Source: an uncultured Pelagibacteraceae bacterium
GTDB lineage: Bacteria; Pseudomonadota; Alphaproteobacteria; Pelagibacterales; Pelagibacteraceae
DNA length: 64,000 bases
Direction: 5' to 3'
Assembly (NCBI GenBank): GCA_902570785.1
Contig: CACFZK010000002.1
Coordinates: 46,229-110,228, forward strand
A model generated the notes under the pieces. It had not been told where the DNA came from, did not search any database, and saw nothing but the letters and a program-made list of their open reading frames with translations. Every line of letters starts with the position of its first letter. The first letter of the stretch is position 1. Made by a program: the position numbers and the translations under genes. Of the stretch, positions 24,047-32,798 are shown piece after piece.

Positions 24047-24889
24047 TTAACTAAATTTTTTATCAAGATAATTAAACCATTTCTCAAAATGTGGCTGGTA
24101 ATAAAAATCGAATGCATCCTGACCAATAGGTTGTACCACTGGAAAGTTAGGTTCGGCCTCAAGAATTCTTGGAACTTTCATTGCTTCAGCCATAGGATAA
24201 GCAACTGATTGATTTCCAATAAAAAATTTCGATGACTTAATAACTCTAGCCATATCTAAATAATCTTTACATTCATAAATTTCTAGATTCTTTACATCTT
24301 TTTTTAAATCCAAATACTCATCATTTGTTCCAATAAAAATTAAATTTTTATAATCACTTAAAAATTTGTAATTTATGAACTGGTTCCTGTGTCTAAAAGT
24401 TCTATGTACGACTATCCTATTTTTTATTTTTTCGTGTGGCTCAACATCCATATAGGGATCTTTCAAGTCTACTTGTACCCCCGAAATATGAAAATACCAT
24501 CTTGGAGAGTTAAAGTGTATGTTTACAGGTAATTCTCTAAAAATATCAAAATTTATATCTATTTCTTCTCCATTGTATTTTTCACATTTATGAATAAATT
24601 TCTGCGCTTTCATTAAAGGCAGAAAAAGTTTTAGCATTCTTTCGTCAATAAAAACTCCTTTGGCTGGATGCTTAAAGTAATTTACATTTAGTTTCTTATT
24701 TGCCTGAATATAAAAATGACACTCATGACTTTTTGATAATTCCTTTATAACCGGAAGGGCATAAATAAGATCGCCTAGATGGCCAGAATGTAGGAAAGTG
24801 ATTTTTTTATTATCTTTAATTTTTCTTTCAATTCCGTATAAATAATCTTTAAATTTTTCCTCAAATATTTTGATACTTTTTTCTACCAA
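24047..24889 (-). CDS. GT-B-like glycosyltransferase / heptosyltransferase-related protein
   Basis: 280 residues. The N-terminal FLHSGHLGDLIYALPVI (residues 32-48) matches the GDxxxxxP start of glycosyltransferase family 9-like proteins, and the C-terminal FFIGNQSVAYPMAEAMKVP resembles their nucleotide-sugar-binding turn. It is shorter than a typical heptosyltransferase (about 320-350), so the match is at fold level only. It converges on the FkbM gene with no gap and lies in the glycan islet. Donor and acceptor are unknown. Confidence 0.55.
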   Translation of the reverse strand: MVEKSIKIFEEKFKDYLYGIERKIKDNKKITFLHSGHLGDLIYALPVIKELSKSHECHFYIQANKKLNVNYFKHPAKGVFIDERMLKLFLPLMKAQKFIHKCEKYNGEEIDINFDIFRELPVNIHFNSPRWYFHISGVQVDLKDPYMDVEPHEKIKNRIVVHRTFRHRNQFINYKFLSDYKNLIFIGTNDEYLDLKKDVKNLEIYECKDYLDMARVIKSSKFFIGNQSVAYPMAEAMKVPRILEAEPNFPVVQPIGQDAFDFYYQPHFEKWFNYLDKKFS

Positions 24890-25052
24890 TTTATTTGATT
24901 TATAATCTTTATATTTTACAGTATCGAAAAATTTATTTTTTTAAATTAAAATCCATTTATTCAATAATTAACATACCAATTAATTTTTACTAGTACCTAC
25001 TTTAAAGTCTAAAATTACATAAATTAATTTATCTATGAATCTAAAATGATTA

Positions 25053-26333
25053 ATGTATAAATCAATTAAAAGTAAAAAAATGGGATTAACATTTGAATTA
25101 AATAAAGCTTTAAAAGTAAAAGAGATTAAAAAATCCAAACATCACTTTCCATTAAAAGACTCCACTTTTAGAAGCAAAGACTTGATAGAGGGTATAAAGG
25201 TCATTTTAAGCAGAAATGTGACAATGTCCAAAGTTACAAAAAAATTTGAAAAAATATTTTCACAAAAAATGAAAATGCCCTTTTCTTTAATGGTAAACTC
25301 AGGTTCGTCAGCAAATTTATTGGCCTTTCAATGTTTGATAAATCCTTATAGAAAAAAAAGATTAAAAAAAGGAGACCATGTATTAGTTCCTTCAATATGT
25401 TGGCCAACTTCCTTTTGGCCAATTATTCAAAGTGGTTTAAAACCAGTTTTTGTTGATGTTGATAAATATACTTTCAATATCGACCTTAAAGATTTAGAAA
25501 AAAAAATTACTAAAAAAACTAAGGCTTTAATGCTTATCCACGTACTTGGCAATTCGACCAATATGGAAAAATTAAACAAAATATTGAAAAAAAATAAAAT
25601 TATTCTAGTAGAAGATACTTGCGAAAGTATTGGGGCTAAATATAAAAATAAATTTTTAGGAACGTTTGGTGATTTTTCAACTTTTTCTTTTTATTTTTCT
25701 CATCAAATATCCTCAGTTGAGGGCGGCATGATATGTTGCAAAACTAAAGAGGATGAGGATATTATAAAAGCTCTTAGATCTCATGGTTGGTCAAAGGACT
25801 TATCAAATCAGAGAAAACTAGAAAAAAAATTTAAAGATATTAATAAAAGCTTTTTTTTCGTAAATTCAGGCTACAATTTAAGACCAACTGACATACAGGC
25901 TGCTATAGGATTAAGTCAATTTAAGTCTTTAAATAATTTTATAAAAGTAAGAAAAATCAATAAAAATAAAATTATTAATAAAATTATCACAGATAAAAGA
26001 TGGAATAATCAAGTTAGATTTTTAGAGAAAACTAAAAATGTAGATCCCTCATGGTTTGGTCTCACCATGCTAATGGACAAAAAATTTAAAAAAAAGAGAA
26101 AGTCAATTTTAATAAAGCTTGATAAAATGGGCATTGAAAATAGACCTATTATAAGCGGTAATTTTTTAAAACAACCTGCTGTTAAAAAATATAAATTTGC
26201 ACAAAAAAGCAGTGATTTTCCAAATGCTAATTACGTTCATGAATTTGGTTTTTTTGTTGGCTTAAAGAATAAAATTATGTCACCAAACGAAACATCAAAA
26301 TTTGTAAATATTTTCTTCAAATCTTTTCAGTAG
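25053..26333 (+). CDS. DegT/DnrJ/EryC1/StrS-family PLP protein with His in place of the catalytic Lys
   Basis: 426 residues with the fold signatures of sugar aminotransferases: VNSGSSANLLA for PLP phosphate, EDTCESIGA with D188 contacting the PLP ring nitrogen, and the motif FSFYFSHQISSVEGG. At the position of the Schiff-base lysine there is H217. In ColD and RfbH-type enzymes the same replacement turns the enzyme into a PLP-dependent 3-dehydratase of 4-keto-6-deoxysugars. I therefore favour a dehydratase over an aminotransferase. The start could also be the internal ATG at 25080, since neither start has a strong ribosome site. The gene belongs to the surface-glycan islet. Confidence 0.75.
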   Translation: MYKSIKSKKMGLTFELNKALKVKEIKKSKHHFPLKDSTFRSKDLIEGIKVILSRNVTMSKVTKKFEKIFSQKMKMPFSLMVNSGSSANLLAFQCLINPYRKKRLKKGDHVLVPSICWPTSFWPIIQSGLKPVFVDVDKYTFNIDLKDLEKKITKKTKALMLIHVLGNSTNMEKLNKILKKNKIILVEDTCESIGAKYKNKFLGTFGDFSTFSFYFSHQISSVEGGMICCKTKEDEDIIKALRSHGWSKDLSNQRKLEKKFKDINKSFFFVNSGYNLRPTDIQAAIGLSQFKSLNNFIKVRKINKNKIINKIITDKRWNNQVRFLEKTKNVDPSWFGLTMLMDKKFKKKRKSILIKLDKMGIENRPIISGNFLKQPAVKKYKFAQKSSDFPNANYVHEFGFFVGLKNKIMSPNETSKFVNIFFKSFQ

Positions 26334-26336
26334 AAA

Positions 26337-26678
26337 TTAAAAAATAACATAATAAACAATAAAAAATACAAGCGCATACTCTAAAATAGTTTTTGTTTTT
26401 TTTAATTTGTTCTCGCCAAATTTTTTTTCTAAATATCTACCTGATAAATAAAACATAGTGTGCACAAAGACTATTGCTATAACAATCCCAATCAAAGTAG
26501 ATTTAATTGTAAAATTTTTATAACCAAAATAACAAGCTAAAATAAAAGTTATCCAAGAGACTTTTGAAATAAATAATTTAAATAAAAGAGCAGTTTTATT
26601 GCTAAAAATAGACTGTGTTCTAATAAATGAGTAGGACCAAATAAGTCCTAGCAGAAAGCTAAAATATTTTATAATCAT
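26337..26678 (-). CDS. Small integral membrane protein of unknown function
   Basis: 113 residues with four hydrophobic stretches (about residues 3-20, 38-52, 60-80 and 96-112), so a small inner-membrane protein. No motif is recognised. It converges tightly on the DegT-family gene and is divergent to ccdA with about 23 bases between starts. It may belong to the adjacent glycan islet or be a stand-alone membrane factor. Confidence 0.55.
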   Translation of the reverse strand: MIIKYFSFLLGLIWSYSFIRTQSIFSNKTALLFKLFISKVSWITFILACYFGYKNFTIKSTLIGIVIAIVFVHTMFYLSGRYLEKKFGENKLKKTKTILEYALVFFIVYYVIF

Positions 26679-26701
26679 TATATTAATAGTATCATTTTAT
26701 T

Positions 26702-27415
26702 ATGTTAATTAAATCTTTCTTAGCTTTTGGTGCAGGTTTTATTAGTTTCTTATCTCCGTGTGTTTTGCCTTTAATACCTGGTTACATTTCTTATATTTCT
26801 GGAGAAAGTCTTGGCGATATAGTCGAAAAACAAAAAAAAATTATTTTAAAAACAGTTTTATTTTCTCTGGGGTTCTCACTCGTATTTATTAGTTTTGGTG
26901 CTACGGCATCTTTAATCGGAAATATATTGTTAGAAAACTCTAATACTCTAAGAATAATTGCAGGAATTATAATAATAATTTTTTCTCTTCAATTGATTGG
27001 CATTTTAAACCTAAATTTTTTAAACCAAGAAAAAAGATTTCAGACAAAAAACTATTCAAATAATTTATTTTTTCCAGTTCTTGTAGGCGCAGCTTTCGGT
27101 TTTGGTTGGACACCATGTATTGGACCAGTTCTTGGATCAATACTAACCCTTGCTGCTGTTGAAAGTAATATTGGAAAAGGAATTTTATTATTAAGCTTTT
27201 ATTCTTTAGGTTTAGCAATACCTTTTATCTTATCTGGTTATGGTATATCCAAATTTCTTGCATTTTCTAAAAATTTTAGAAAAAATATTAAAATTGTTTC
27301 TGTTATTGGAGGAGTAATTTTATTAATTACTGGAATATTAATTCTTACAAATAAGTTGCAGACTTTGGGTTATTTTATATTGGAGGCTATACCGATACTT
27401 GGAAATTTAGGCTAA
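26702..27415 (+). CDS. ccdA: CcdA-type cytochrome c biogenesis / thiol-disulfide transmembrane protein
   Basis: 237 residues with six hydrophobic segments. The two conserved Pro/Cys turns are present, FLSPCVLPLIPGYISY near residue 20 and GWTPCIGPVLGS near 140; they hold the redox-active cysteine pair of CcdA/DsbD-beta. The protein carries electrons from cytoplasmic thioredoxin across the membrane for cytochrome c maturation or periplasmic disulfide reduction. A glutaredoxin gene converges on its end with a nine-base overlap. Confidence 0.9.
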   Translation: MLIKSFLAFGAGFISFLSPCVLPLIPGYISYISGESLGDIVEKQKKIILKTVLFSLGFSLVFISFGATASLIGNILLENSNTLRIIAGIIIIIFSLQLIGILNLNFLNQEKRFQTKNYSNNLFFPVLVGAAFGFGWTPCIGPVLGSILTLAAVESNIGKGILLLSFYSLGLAIPFILSGYGISKFLAFSKNFRKNIKIVSVIGGVILLITGILILTNKLQTLGYFILEAIPILGNLG

Positions 27416-27661
27416 TAATTTATCTAACTCACCACTTTTGTTAGCTGCTTGTAATTCGTCATTTCCGCCTACATGATGATCACCTATAAAAATTTGAGGT
27501 ACTGACGTTCTTCCACCACTTTTTTTTAACATTTCTGCTCTTTTACTTTCATCTTCCCAGACATTTATTTCTTGGTAAGGAATTTTTTTTGAATCAAGTA
27601 ATGCTCTTGCATAAACGCAATATGGGCAAGGATTTCCAGTATACATCACAACTTTTTTCAT
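27407..27661 (-). CDS. grxC: Glutaredoxin 3
   Basis: 84 residues. The CPYC active site lies at about residues 12-15, TSVPQIFIGDHHVGG provides the cis-Pro and glutathione-binding loop, and the length is exactly that of GrxC. It reduces glutathione-mixed disulfides in the cytoplasm. It starts three bases downstream of the TIGR03643-like gene on the same strand and overlaps the convergent ccdA end. Confidence 0.95.
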   Translation of the reverse strand: MKKVVMYTGNPCPYCVYARALLDSKKIPYQEINVWEDESKRAEMLKKSGGRTSVPQIFIGDHHVGGNDELQAANKSGELDKLLA

Positions 27662-27663
27662 AA

Positions 27664-27960
27664 TTAATATATATCACTTATTCTAACTTTTTCTCTCATT
27701 TTCTTTCTTTCAAGTTTAAATTTTTTCCTATGTTTAATACTCGTCTTGTGAACTCTTTTCCTCCACAACCTAAATGAACTAGGTTTCAAGTTTCTTCTCA
27801 TTATTTTTATTACTTGAGATTCATTTTTTCCTGTTTTCTTTTCTATTTCCTCAAATGTAATACGGTCTGCCCAACCTGCCCAAATTATCCAATCTTCATT
27901 ATACTTTTTAGGTTCTGGGTTTTTTACTCTTGTTTCTGGAATTAAGCTTCTTTTCTTCAT
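27664..27960 (-). CDS. TIGR03643/DUF2805 family protein
   Basis: 98 residues. The core WIIWAGWADRITFEEIEKKTGKNESQVIKIMRRNLKPSSFRLWRKRV (read as WAGWADRITFEEI, ESQVIKIMRRNLKP and SFRLWRKRV) is the signature of this small basic family. It looks helix-turn-helix-like and is predicted to bind nucleic acid, but function is unknown. The start codon shares the CATG palindrome with the plus-strand LysE gene at 27959. Glutaredoxin follows directly. Confidence 0.8.
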   Translation of the reverse strand: MKKRSLIPETRVKNPEPKKYNEDWIIWAGWADRITFEEIEKKTGKNESQVIKIMRRNLKPSSFRLWRKRVHKTSIKHRKKFKLERKKMREKVRISDIY

Positions 27961-28591
27961 GAAAAAATATATAGTATTTTTAATGTTTCCTGAAAATTAT
28001 ATTCTTTATCTACAATTAATATTATTTTATTTTATTACACCTGGACCTCCCAGAGTAATTATTGTCACAAATACGATAAATTATGGCTTGAAAAAATCTG
28101 TTTGGACAGCTCTCGGCGATATATCAGCTAATTTTGTTCAAGCATCCTTAACCACTTTTGTAATTGGCAGTTTGTTAATAGACAATCCAGACATATATGT
28201 ATTTTTCAAGTGGGCAGGTATTTCTTATATATTATATCTTGCCTACGAGACATATGCTTTAAAAATTAAGCAAGCAAACAAAAAAAACAAAACTATTAAA
28301 AGTAACTTTGCCATGTATAGGGATGGTTTTTTAGTCGCCGGTCTAAGCCCTAAAGCATTAGTATTTTTTGGAACGATATTTATTACATTCATTAATTTTG
28401 AGGGAAATGTAGTCTCTCAGTTTTTAATTTTAATTTTTACTTGGATGTCTTTAGATTTTTTAAGTTTAATGACGTACGGACTTGCCGCCCGAAAAATTGC
28501 GGTATGGTTAAAAGGCAATCCAAGATTACTAAATACAATCTCCGCGTGTGTATTAATAATCATAGCGATATTTGTTGCATTCAGAACTTAA
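27959..28591 (+). CDS. LysE/RhtB-family amino acid exporter
   Basis: 210 residues with six hydrophobic segments and the family N-terminal motif ITPGPPRVIIVTNTINYG, where the family usually has a TPGPN-type turn. An alternative start at 27983 (MFPENYILYL) would remove eight residues and may be the true one. Related exporters remove excess lysine, threonine or homoserine. It is divergent to the TIGR03643 gene and lies upstream of the large Liv operon. Confidence 0.82.
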   Translation: MKKYIVFLMFPENYILYLQLILFYFITPGPPRVIIVTNTINYGLKKSVWTALGDISANFVQASLTTFVIGSLLIDNPDIYVFFKWAGISYILYLAYETYALKIKQANKKNKTIKSNFAMYRDGFLVAGLSPKALVFFGTIFITFINFEGNVVSQFLILIFTWMSLDFLSLMTYGLAARKIAVWLKGNPRLLNTISACVLIIIAIFVAFRT

Positions 28592-28671
28592 TTTTTTCAT
28601 TTTAACCTGTTGTCTAAAAAGTCAAAAGTTGCTTTAATAAATCATAATTAATTAATTAATAAGGAGAAAAA

Positions 28672-29913
28672 ATGAATAAAATAGCAAAACTATTTATTAC
28701 ATTAATCTCAGCTTTAACTTTAACACTATCAAGTGTCACTTCTTCTTTTGCAAAAGTTGAAGGGGATATGATCGTGTTAGGTTCTGCGATATCTCTTACA
28801 GGAAAATATTCTTCTAACGGTGTTCACACTCAAAACGGTTACAACATGGCTGTTGACCGAATAAATAAAATGGGTGGCGTAAAAGTTGGGGGAAAAAGTT
28901 ATAAATTTGAGATCATCTATTACGACGATGAGTCAAATCCTAAAAGAGCTGCACAGTTAGCTGAAAGATTAATTAAGCAAGATGGCGTTCATTATATGCT
29001 TGGACCATATAGTTCAGGTTTAACGAAGGCTATTGCACCAGTAACCGAGAAATATAAAATTCCTATGGTTGAAGCAAATGGTGCATCAAGATCTTTATTT
29101 ACAAAAGGATATAAATATTTGTTCGCAGTGTTATCACCTGCTAACCAATACCTTGAAGTAGCGATCGATCTTGCAGTCGAAAAAAATGGTGGCAAACCAG
29201 TAAAAATTGCACAAGCATTTGAACAAGATGCTTTCTCACAAGACGTGAGACTTGGTATCTTGGATGCAGCAAAAAGAACTGGATCTAAAATCATTATCGA
29301 CGACAAATTACCAAAAGAGCTAAACGATATGGCTGCTACATTGGCTAAAGTTAAAGCAACTAAGCCTGATGTACTTGTTGTATCTGGACATACTAAAGGT
29401 GCATTAACTGCAATTAGACAAATTGCTGAAATGAAAGTTGATGTTCCTATGTTAGCTATGACACACTGTGATGCTGCAAAACTTTCTAAACAACATGGAA
29501 AGAAATCAGAATACGCATTGTGTGCTTCTCAATGGCATAAAAACTTAAGCTACAAAGATAAATTCTTTGGTGGTGGCAAGAAGTATGACAAAGACTTTAA
29601 AAAAGAATTTGGTTATGCTCCGCCTTACCAATCAGCTGAGTCATCTGCCGCTTTACTAGTGTTTAAAGATGCGTTCGAAAGAGCAAATTCTTTTGACAGA
29701 GATAAAGTAAGAGACGCTCTAAAAGCTACAGATATGCAAACTTTCTATGGAAACATTAAATTTGGTCCTGGCGGTCAAAACGTTGCTAAACCAATGATCT
29801 TGTTCCAAGTAAGATGTAAAGGTGATACGTGTGAGAATAAAGTTGTTGCTCCAACAAAATGGGCTTCAGACAAATTCTTTCACCCAATTCCACCTTGGTC
29901 TGAAAGAAGTTAA
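28672..29913 (+). CDS. Branched-chain-type amino acid ABC transporter, periplasmic binding protein
   Basis: 413 residues with a signal peptide (cleavage after SSFA near residue 27) and a type I periplasmic-binding fold: the GSAISLTGKYSSNG motif near the start, YYDDESNPKRAAQLAERLI in the middle and GPYSSG at the ligand pocket. This is a LivK-like protein; the ligand could be an amino acid, amide or urea. AAGGAG precedes the ATG closely. A strong terminator-like hairpin follows, separating it from its permease genes and probably giving it higher expression. Confidence 0.92.
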   Translation: MNKIAKLFITLISALTLTLSSVTSSFAKVEGDMIVLGSAISLTGKYSSNGVHTQNGYNMAVDRINKMGGVKVGGKSYKFEIIYYDDESNPKRAAQLAERLIKQDGVHYMLGPYSSGLTKAIAPVTEKYKIPMVEANGASRSLFTKGYKYLFAVLSPANQYLEVAIDLAVEKNGGKPVKIAQAFEQDAFSQDVRLGILDAAKRTGSKIIIDDKLPKELNDMAATLAKVKATKPDVLVVSGHTKGALTAIRQIAEMKVDVPMLAMTHCDAAKLSKQHGKKSEYALCASQWHKNLSYKDKFFGGGKKYDKDFKKEFGYAPPYQSAESSAALLVFKDAFERANSFDRDKVRDALKATDMQTFYGNIKFGPGGQNVAKPMILFQVRCKGDTCENKVVAPTKWASDKFFHPIPPWSERS

Positions 29914-29931
29914 TATCTAATTAATATTATT

Positions 29932-29965
29932 AAATGCCCCCTAACATTTAGGGGGCATTTTTTTT
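29932..29965 (+). terminator. Strong hairpin with T-run between the binding protein and permease genes
   Basis: AAATGCCCCCTAA (29932-29944) pairs with TTAGGGGGCATTT (29948-29960) around a 3-base loop, and eight T follow. The stem is GC-rich in an AT-rich region, so it is a convincing intrinsic terminator. It lies 19 bases after the binding protein stop and 16 before the permease start, which implies partial read-through control. Confidence 0.9.
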
Positions 29966-29980
29966 AAAGATAAGTTTTTT

Positions 29981-30874
29981 ATGGATTTTTTAATTTTTCA
30001 AGTTCCAATGTTAATGGTCCAAGCTTCTTTGGACGGAATTCTATTGGGAATTTTATTCGCATTAATCGCCTACGGTATGGCACTTCAATGGGGGGTCATG
30101 AATATAATAAATATTGCACAAGGTGATTTAGTAATTTTGGGTGGATACATCGCTTATACTATGTATCTCGCCGGAATTCATCCAGCTTGGGGAGTTATTG
30201 TTTCTCCAATTATAATGTATTTTGTTGGCTGGGCGCTTTATAAATTAGTAATTAACAAAGTTGTAGACCGAGACTTATTTATTTCAATTTTAGCAACTTT
30301 CGGTATCGCAATTGTATTTCAACAACTAATGAATTTTATTTTTGGTGCAGACGTAGTCGTTGCACAGTCTGAATATGGAACAACAATGTTATTTGATAAT
30401 TCAGTTACTCTACCAAATTCAAAAATATTCTCTGCTTTTATAAGCCTTTTATATGCAGTAGCTTTGGTTATTTACATGAAAAAATCTAGACTAGGACGAG
30501 CTATAAGAGCTACAGCGCAAAATGCCAGAGCTGCAAAAATTCTTGGTGTAGATACTGAAAAAGTTTATGCTGCAACTTTTGGAATTAATGCTGCGTTGTG
30601 TGGTATTGCAGGGGCTCTTATTTCAATCACTCTTACTCTTCATCCATATGTAGGACTTCCTTATACAGTTAGATCCTTCATGATAGTTATTGTAGCAGGT
30701 CTTGGAAATTTACCGGCGGTAGCAATTTCAGGAATGGGATTAGGATTATTCGAAGAGTTTGCAGATTATATTTTAGGAACAGAATTTAGAATTGGTGCAG
30801 TATTTATGCTGCTAGTTTTCATACTAGTTTACAGAAGATTCAAACTTTCAAAGAAAAGAGAGTATTTAAAATGA
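29981..30874 (+). CDS. Branched-chain amino acid ABC transporter permease (LivH type)
   Basis: 297 residues with eight hydrophobic segments. It shows LivH hallmarks: ALQWGVMNIINIAQGDLVILGGYIAY near residue 28 (read as GVMNIINIAQGD), the cytoplasmic loop RATAQNARAAKILGVD, and the late GLGNLPAVAISGMGLG. It forms the transmembrane channel together with LivM. It overlaps the metallopeptidase-like gene by four bases (ATGA), so the operon reads straight through that secreted enzyme into livM. Confidence 0.92.
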   Translation: MDFLIFQVPMLMVQASLDGILLGILFALIAYGMALQWGVMNIINIAQGDLVILGGYIAYTMYLAGIHPAWGVIVSPIIMYFVGWALYKLVINKVVDRDLFISILATFGIAIVFQQLMNFIFGADVVVAQSEYGTTMLFDNSVTLPNSKIFSAFISLLYAVALVIYMKKSRLGRAIRATAQNARAAKILGVDTEKVYAATFGINAALCGIAGALISITLTLHPYVGLPYTVRSFMIVIVAGLGNLPAVAISGMGLGLFEEFADYILGTEFRIGAVFMLLVFILVYRRFKLSKKREYLK

Positions 30875-31740
30875 GAAAAATTATTTTATTTTTAACTTTG
30901 CTGATGGTTTCAAATGCGTTTGCTGATGAAAAACCAGGCAGATTTTTTAAAGATCAGCCAGATGTAACAAAAGATCCTCAAGTTCATTTCATATACTTGT
31001 TAAATAAAGATAGCAAAGACAGGGAGTGGGATATTAATGGTAAAATGGAAGCCGAACTTATGGAAATTAATGAAAAATTTTTTGAAATGACAAAGGGAAA
31101 ACAAAAATTTAGATATGATACGAGAAAAGATGGAAAACTAGATATCTCTTTTGTTCGTTTTGATAAAGAATATAGAGGTAATTATGGAATGAATTATCCA
31201 GATGCTTTTCTTTCTAAAAATGGATTTAATGATCCAAATAAACTTTATTTTACATGGGCTGATGTTGGTCATCAAGATGGTGGCCAAGGATCCGTTCATC
31301 ATGGATACATATTTTTAAAAAGTAAATATATTGGTGTAAAAGCAAAAAGAAGTATTATGACACTGCACGAATTAGCTCACGTGGCTGGTTTTGCCTGGCA
31401 GTGTAACAAAGGAAATTACGGAGGTAGTCATATTAGAAATACAATCGTTGGAGGACCTGAGAGTGGTGATAAGTACAAATTAGGTAGCATATATGATCAC
31501 GGAGATCCTACCTGCCCAGATATGAAAGACTTGGTTTTTTTAACACCAACTTCAGATACACCTTTTAATCCAGTGGAATTAAAATGTGCTATGGCTGCAG
31601 AAGTTGGAAGAGGTATTGCGCCTAACCCTGATTATAAATGGAGAGATAGATATTCTCATAAAAAATTACAAAAAGTATCTAAGAAAAGAACTTGGTGCAC
31701 TTATAACCATTATAAAAACTTCAAAGAAGGTCATCATTAA
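30871..31740 (+). CDS. Secreted zinc-metallopeptidase-like protein inside the Liv operon
   Basis: 289 residues. A signal peptide covers residues 1-18 (SNAFADE cleavage region). The zincin motif HELAH is at 166-170 with G173. A metzincin would have a third His at position 176, but here it is Trp, so the third ligand must lie elsewhere (H187 is one candidate) or the class is different. Paired Cys residues (C178, and several after 200) suggest extracytoplasmic disulfides. It is coupled by overlap to livH and followed two bases later by livM. I do not recognise a named family; peptidase activity is inferred from the motif. Confidence 0.7.
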   Translation: MRKIILFLTLLMVSNAFADEKPGRFFKDQPDVTKDPQVHFIYLLNKDSKDREWDINGKMEAELMEINEKFFEMTKGKQKFRYDTRKDGKLDISFVRFDKEYRGNYGMNYPDAFLSKNGFNDPNKLYFTWADVGHQDGGQGSVHHGYIFLKSKYIGVKAKRSIMTLHELAHVAGFAWQCNKGNYGGSHIRNTIVGGPESGDKYKLGSIYDHGDPTCPDMKDLVFLTPTSDTPFNPVELKCAMAAEVGRGIAPNPDYKWRDRYSHKKLQKVSKKRTWCTYNHYKNFKEGHH

Positions 31741-31742
31741 AA

Positions 31743-32798
31743 ATGAAACAAAAAGATTTAATTTTATATTCTGGTCTAATTATCCTAGGTTTAGCTGCGC
31801 CCTATTTATTTTCTGCTTTTAAAGTTCAGCTTACATATCTATGTGTCTTGATCGTTCTGGCGATGACTTGGAATTTACAGGGTGGAGAAATGGGCTACAA
31901 TAGTTTTGGAAATATCCTTTTCTACGGTCTTGGAATGTATCTAACTGCATCAGTTCAAGTAGGTATGTTTTTTCCATTAGCAGAATGGACAGAGAGCGGT
32001 GGAGAAAAAACATTCGTGCATACAACAGCACAATATTTTCAAGGAATAGGTGTTGGTTTATTAGTTGCAGCTATTGTCCCAGCATTAGTCGCTGGCGCCA
32101 TAGGTTATGCTATTTTAGGTTTAAGAGGTCATTACTTTGCTATTTGTACTTTAGGTTTAGGGATTGCTGCAGGTGAAATTGCTGGAGGGATAGAAATTAT
32201 TGGAGCTGGGCAAGGTTTTACTACACCACCTTTTCCTGCAGAAATAGTTGATCCTGAAGCAAGAGGAAAATTTTTCTACTTTACAAGTTTTATTGTATTA
32301 GTTTTAGCATTTATTTTTGTAAAATATATTTATGGTTCTAGATTTAGATTAATTTTAAATGCGATAAGAGATAACGAAGATAAAGCAGAAGCAATGGGTA
32401 TTCAGACAATGAAGTATAAAATTGTTGGTTGGATGGTATCTGCATTTTTCTGTGGTCTAGCTGGTGGAATTATGGGTGGATTAATTGGATATATAGACTC
32501 AACGGATGTTGCATTTGATGGAAGAGAGATGGGAGTATTCATGGTTCTTATGGCAATACTTGGTGGAAAAGGAACTTTATGGGGACCAATTATTGGTGCA
32601 ACTTTATTCCATTTCTTCAAAGAAGGTCTTTGGACTTTTATATTAGGTTGGCAATATGTTGCCTTAGGAGTTTTGATAGTTGTAATCGTAATTTATTTCC
32701 CAGAAGGATTAATGGGTTGGTTAAGAGAAAAATATCCTGAAAGATTTGGAGAGGTTATAGATGAAAAAGATCGTAAATCACAGGTGGAATTAAAATGA
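31743..32798 (+). CDS. Branched-chain amino acid ABC transporter permease (LivM type)
   Basis: 351 residues with about nine to ten hydrophobic segments. LivM signs include LTYLCVLIVLAMTWNLQGGEMGYNSFGNILFYGLG (motif NLQGGEMGY), ALRG-like GLRGHYFAI, and the EAA-type loop NAIRDNEDKAEAMGI near residue 205. It pairs with LivH to form the membrane channel. It starts two bases after the metallopeptidase gene and overlaps the ATPase gene by four bases. Confidence 0.92.
   Translation: MKQKDLILYSGLIILGLAAPYLFSAFKVQLTYLCVLIVLAMTWNLQGGEMGYNSFGNILFYGLGMYLTASVQVGMFFPLAEWTESGGEKTFVHTTAQYFQGIGVGLLVAAIVPALVAGAIGYAILGLRGHYFAICTLGLGIAAGEIAGGIEIIGAGQGFTTPPFPAEIVDPEARGKFFYFTSFIVLVLAFIFVKYIYGSRFRLILNAIRDNEDKAEAMGIQTMKYKIVGWMVSAFFCGLAGGIMGGLIGYIDSTDVAFDGREMGVFMVLMAILGGKGTLWGPIIGATLFHFFKEGLWTFILGWQYVALGVLIVVIVIYFPEGLMGWLREKYPERFGEVIDEKDRKSQVELK

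Noticed and set aside
28643..28661. Repeated AATTAATTAATTAATAA stretch before the Liv operon, similar to one before the barrel gene at 37329
   Set aside because: Tempting as a shared regulatory site, but such repeats are common in AT-rich DNA and no symmetry or spacing is shared beyond the ribosome site.
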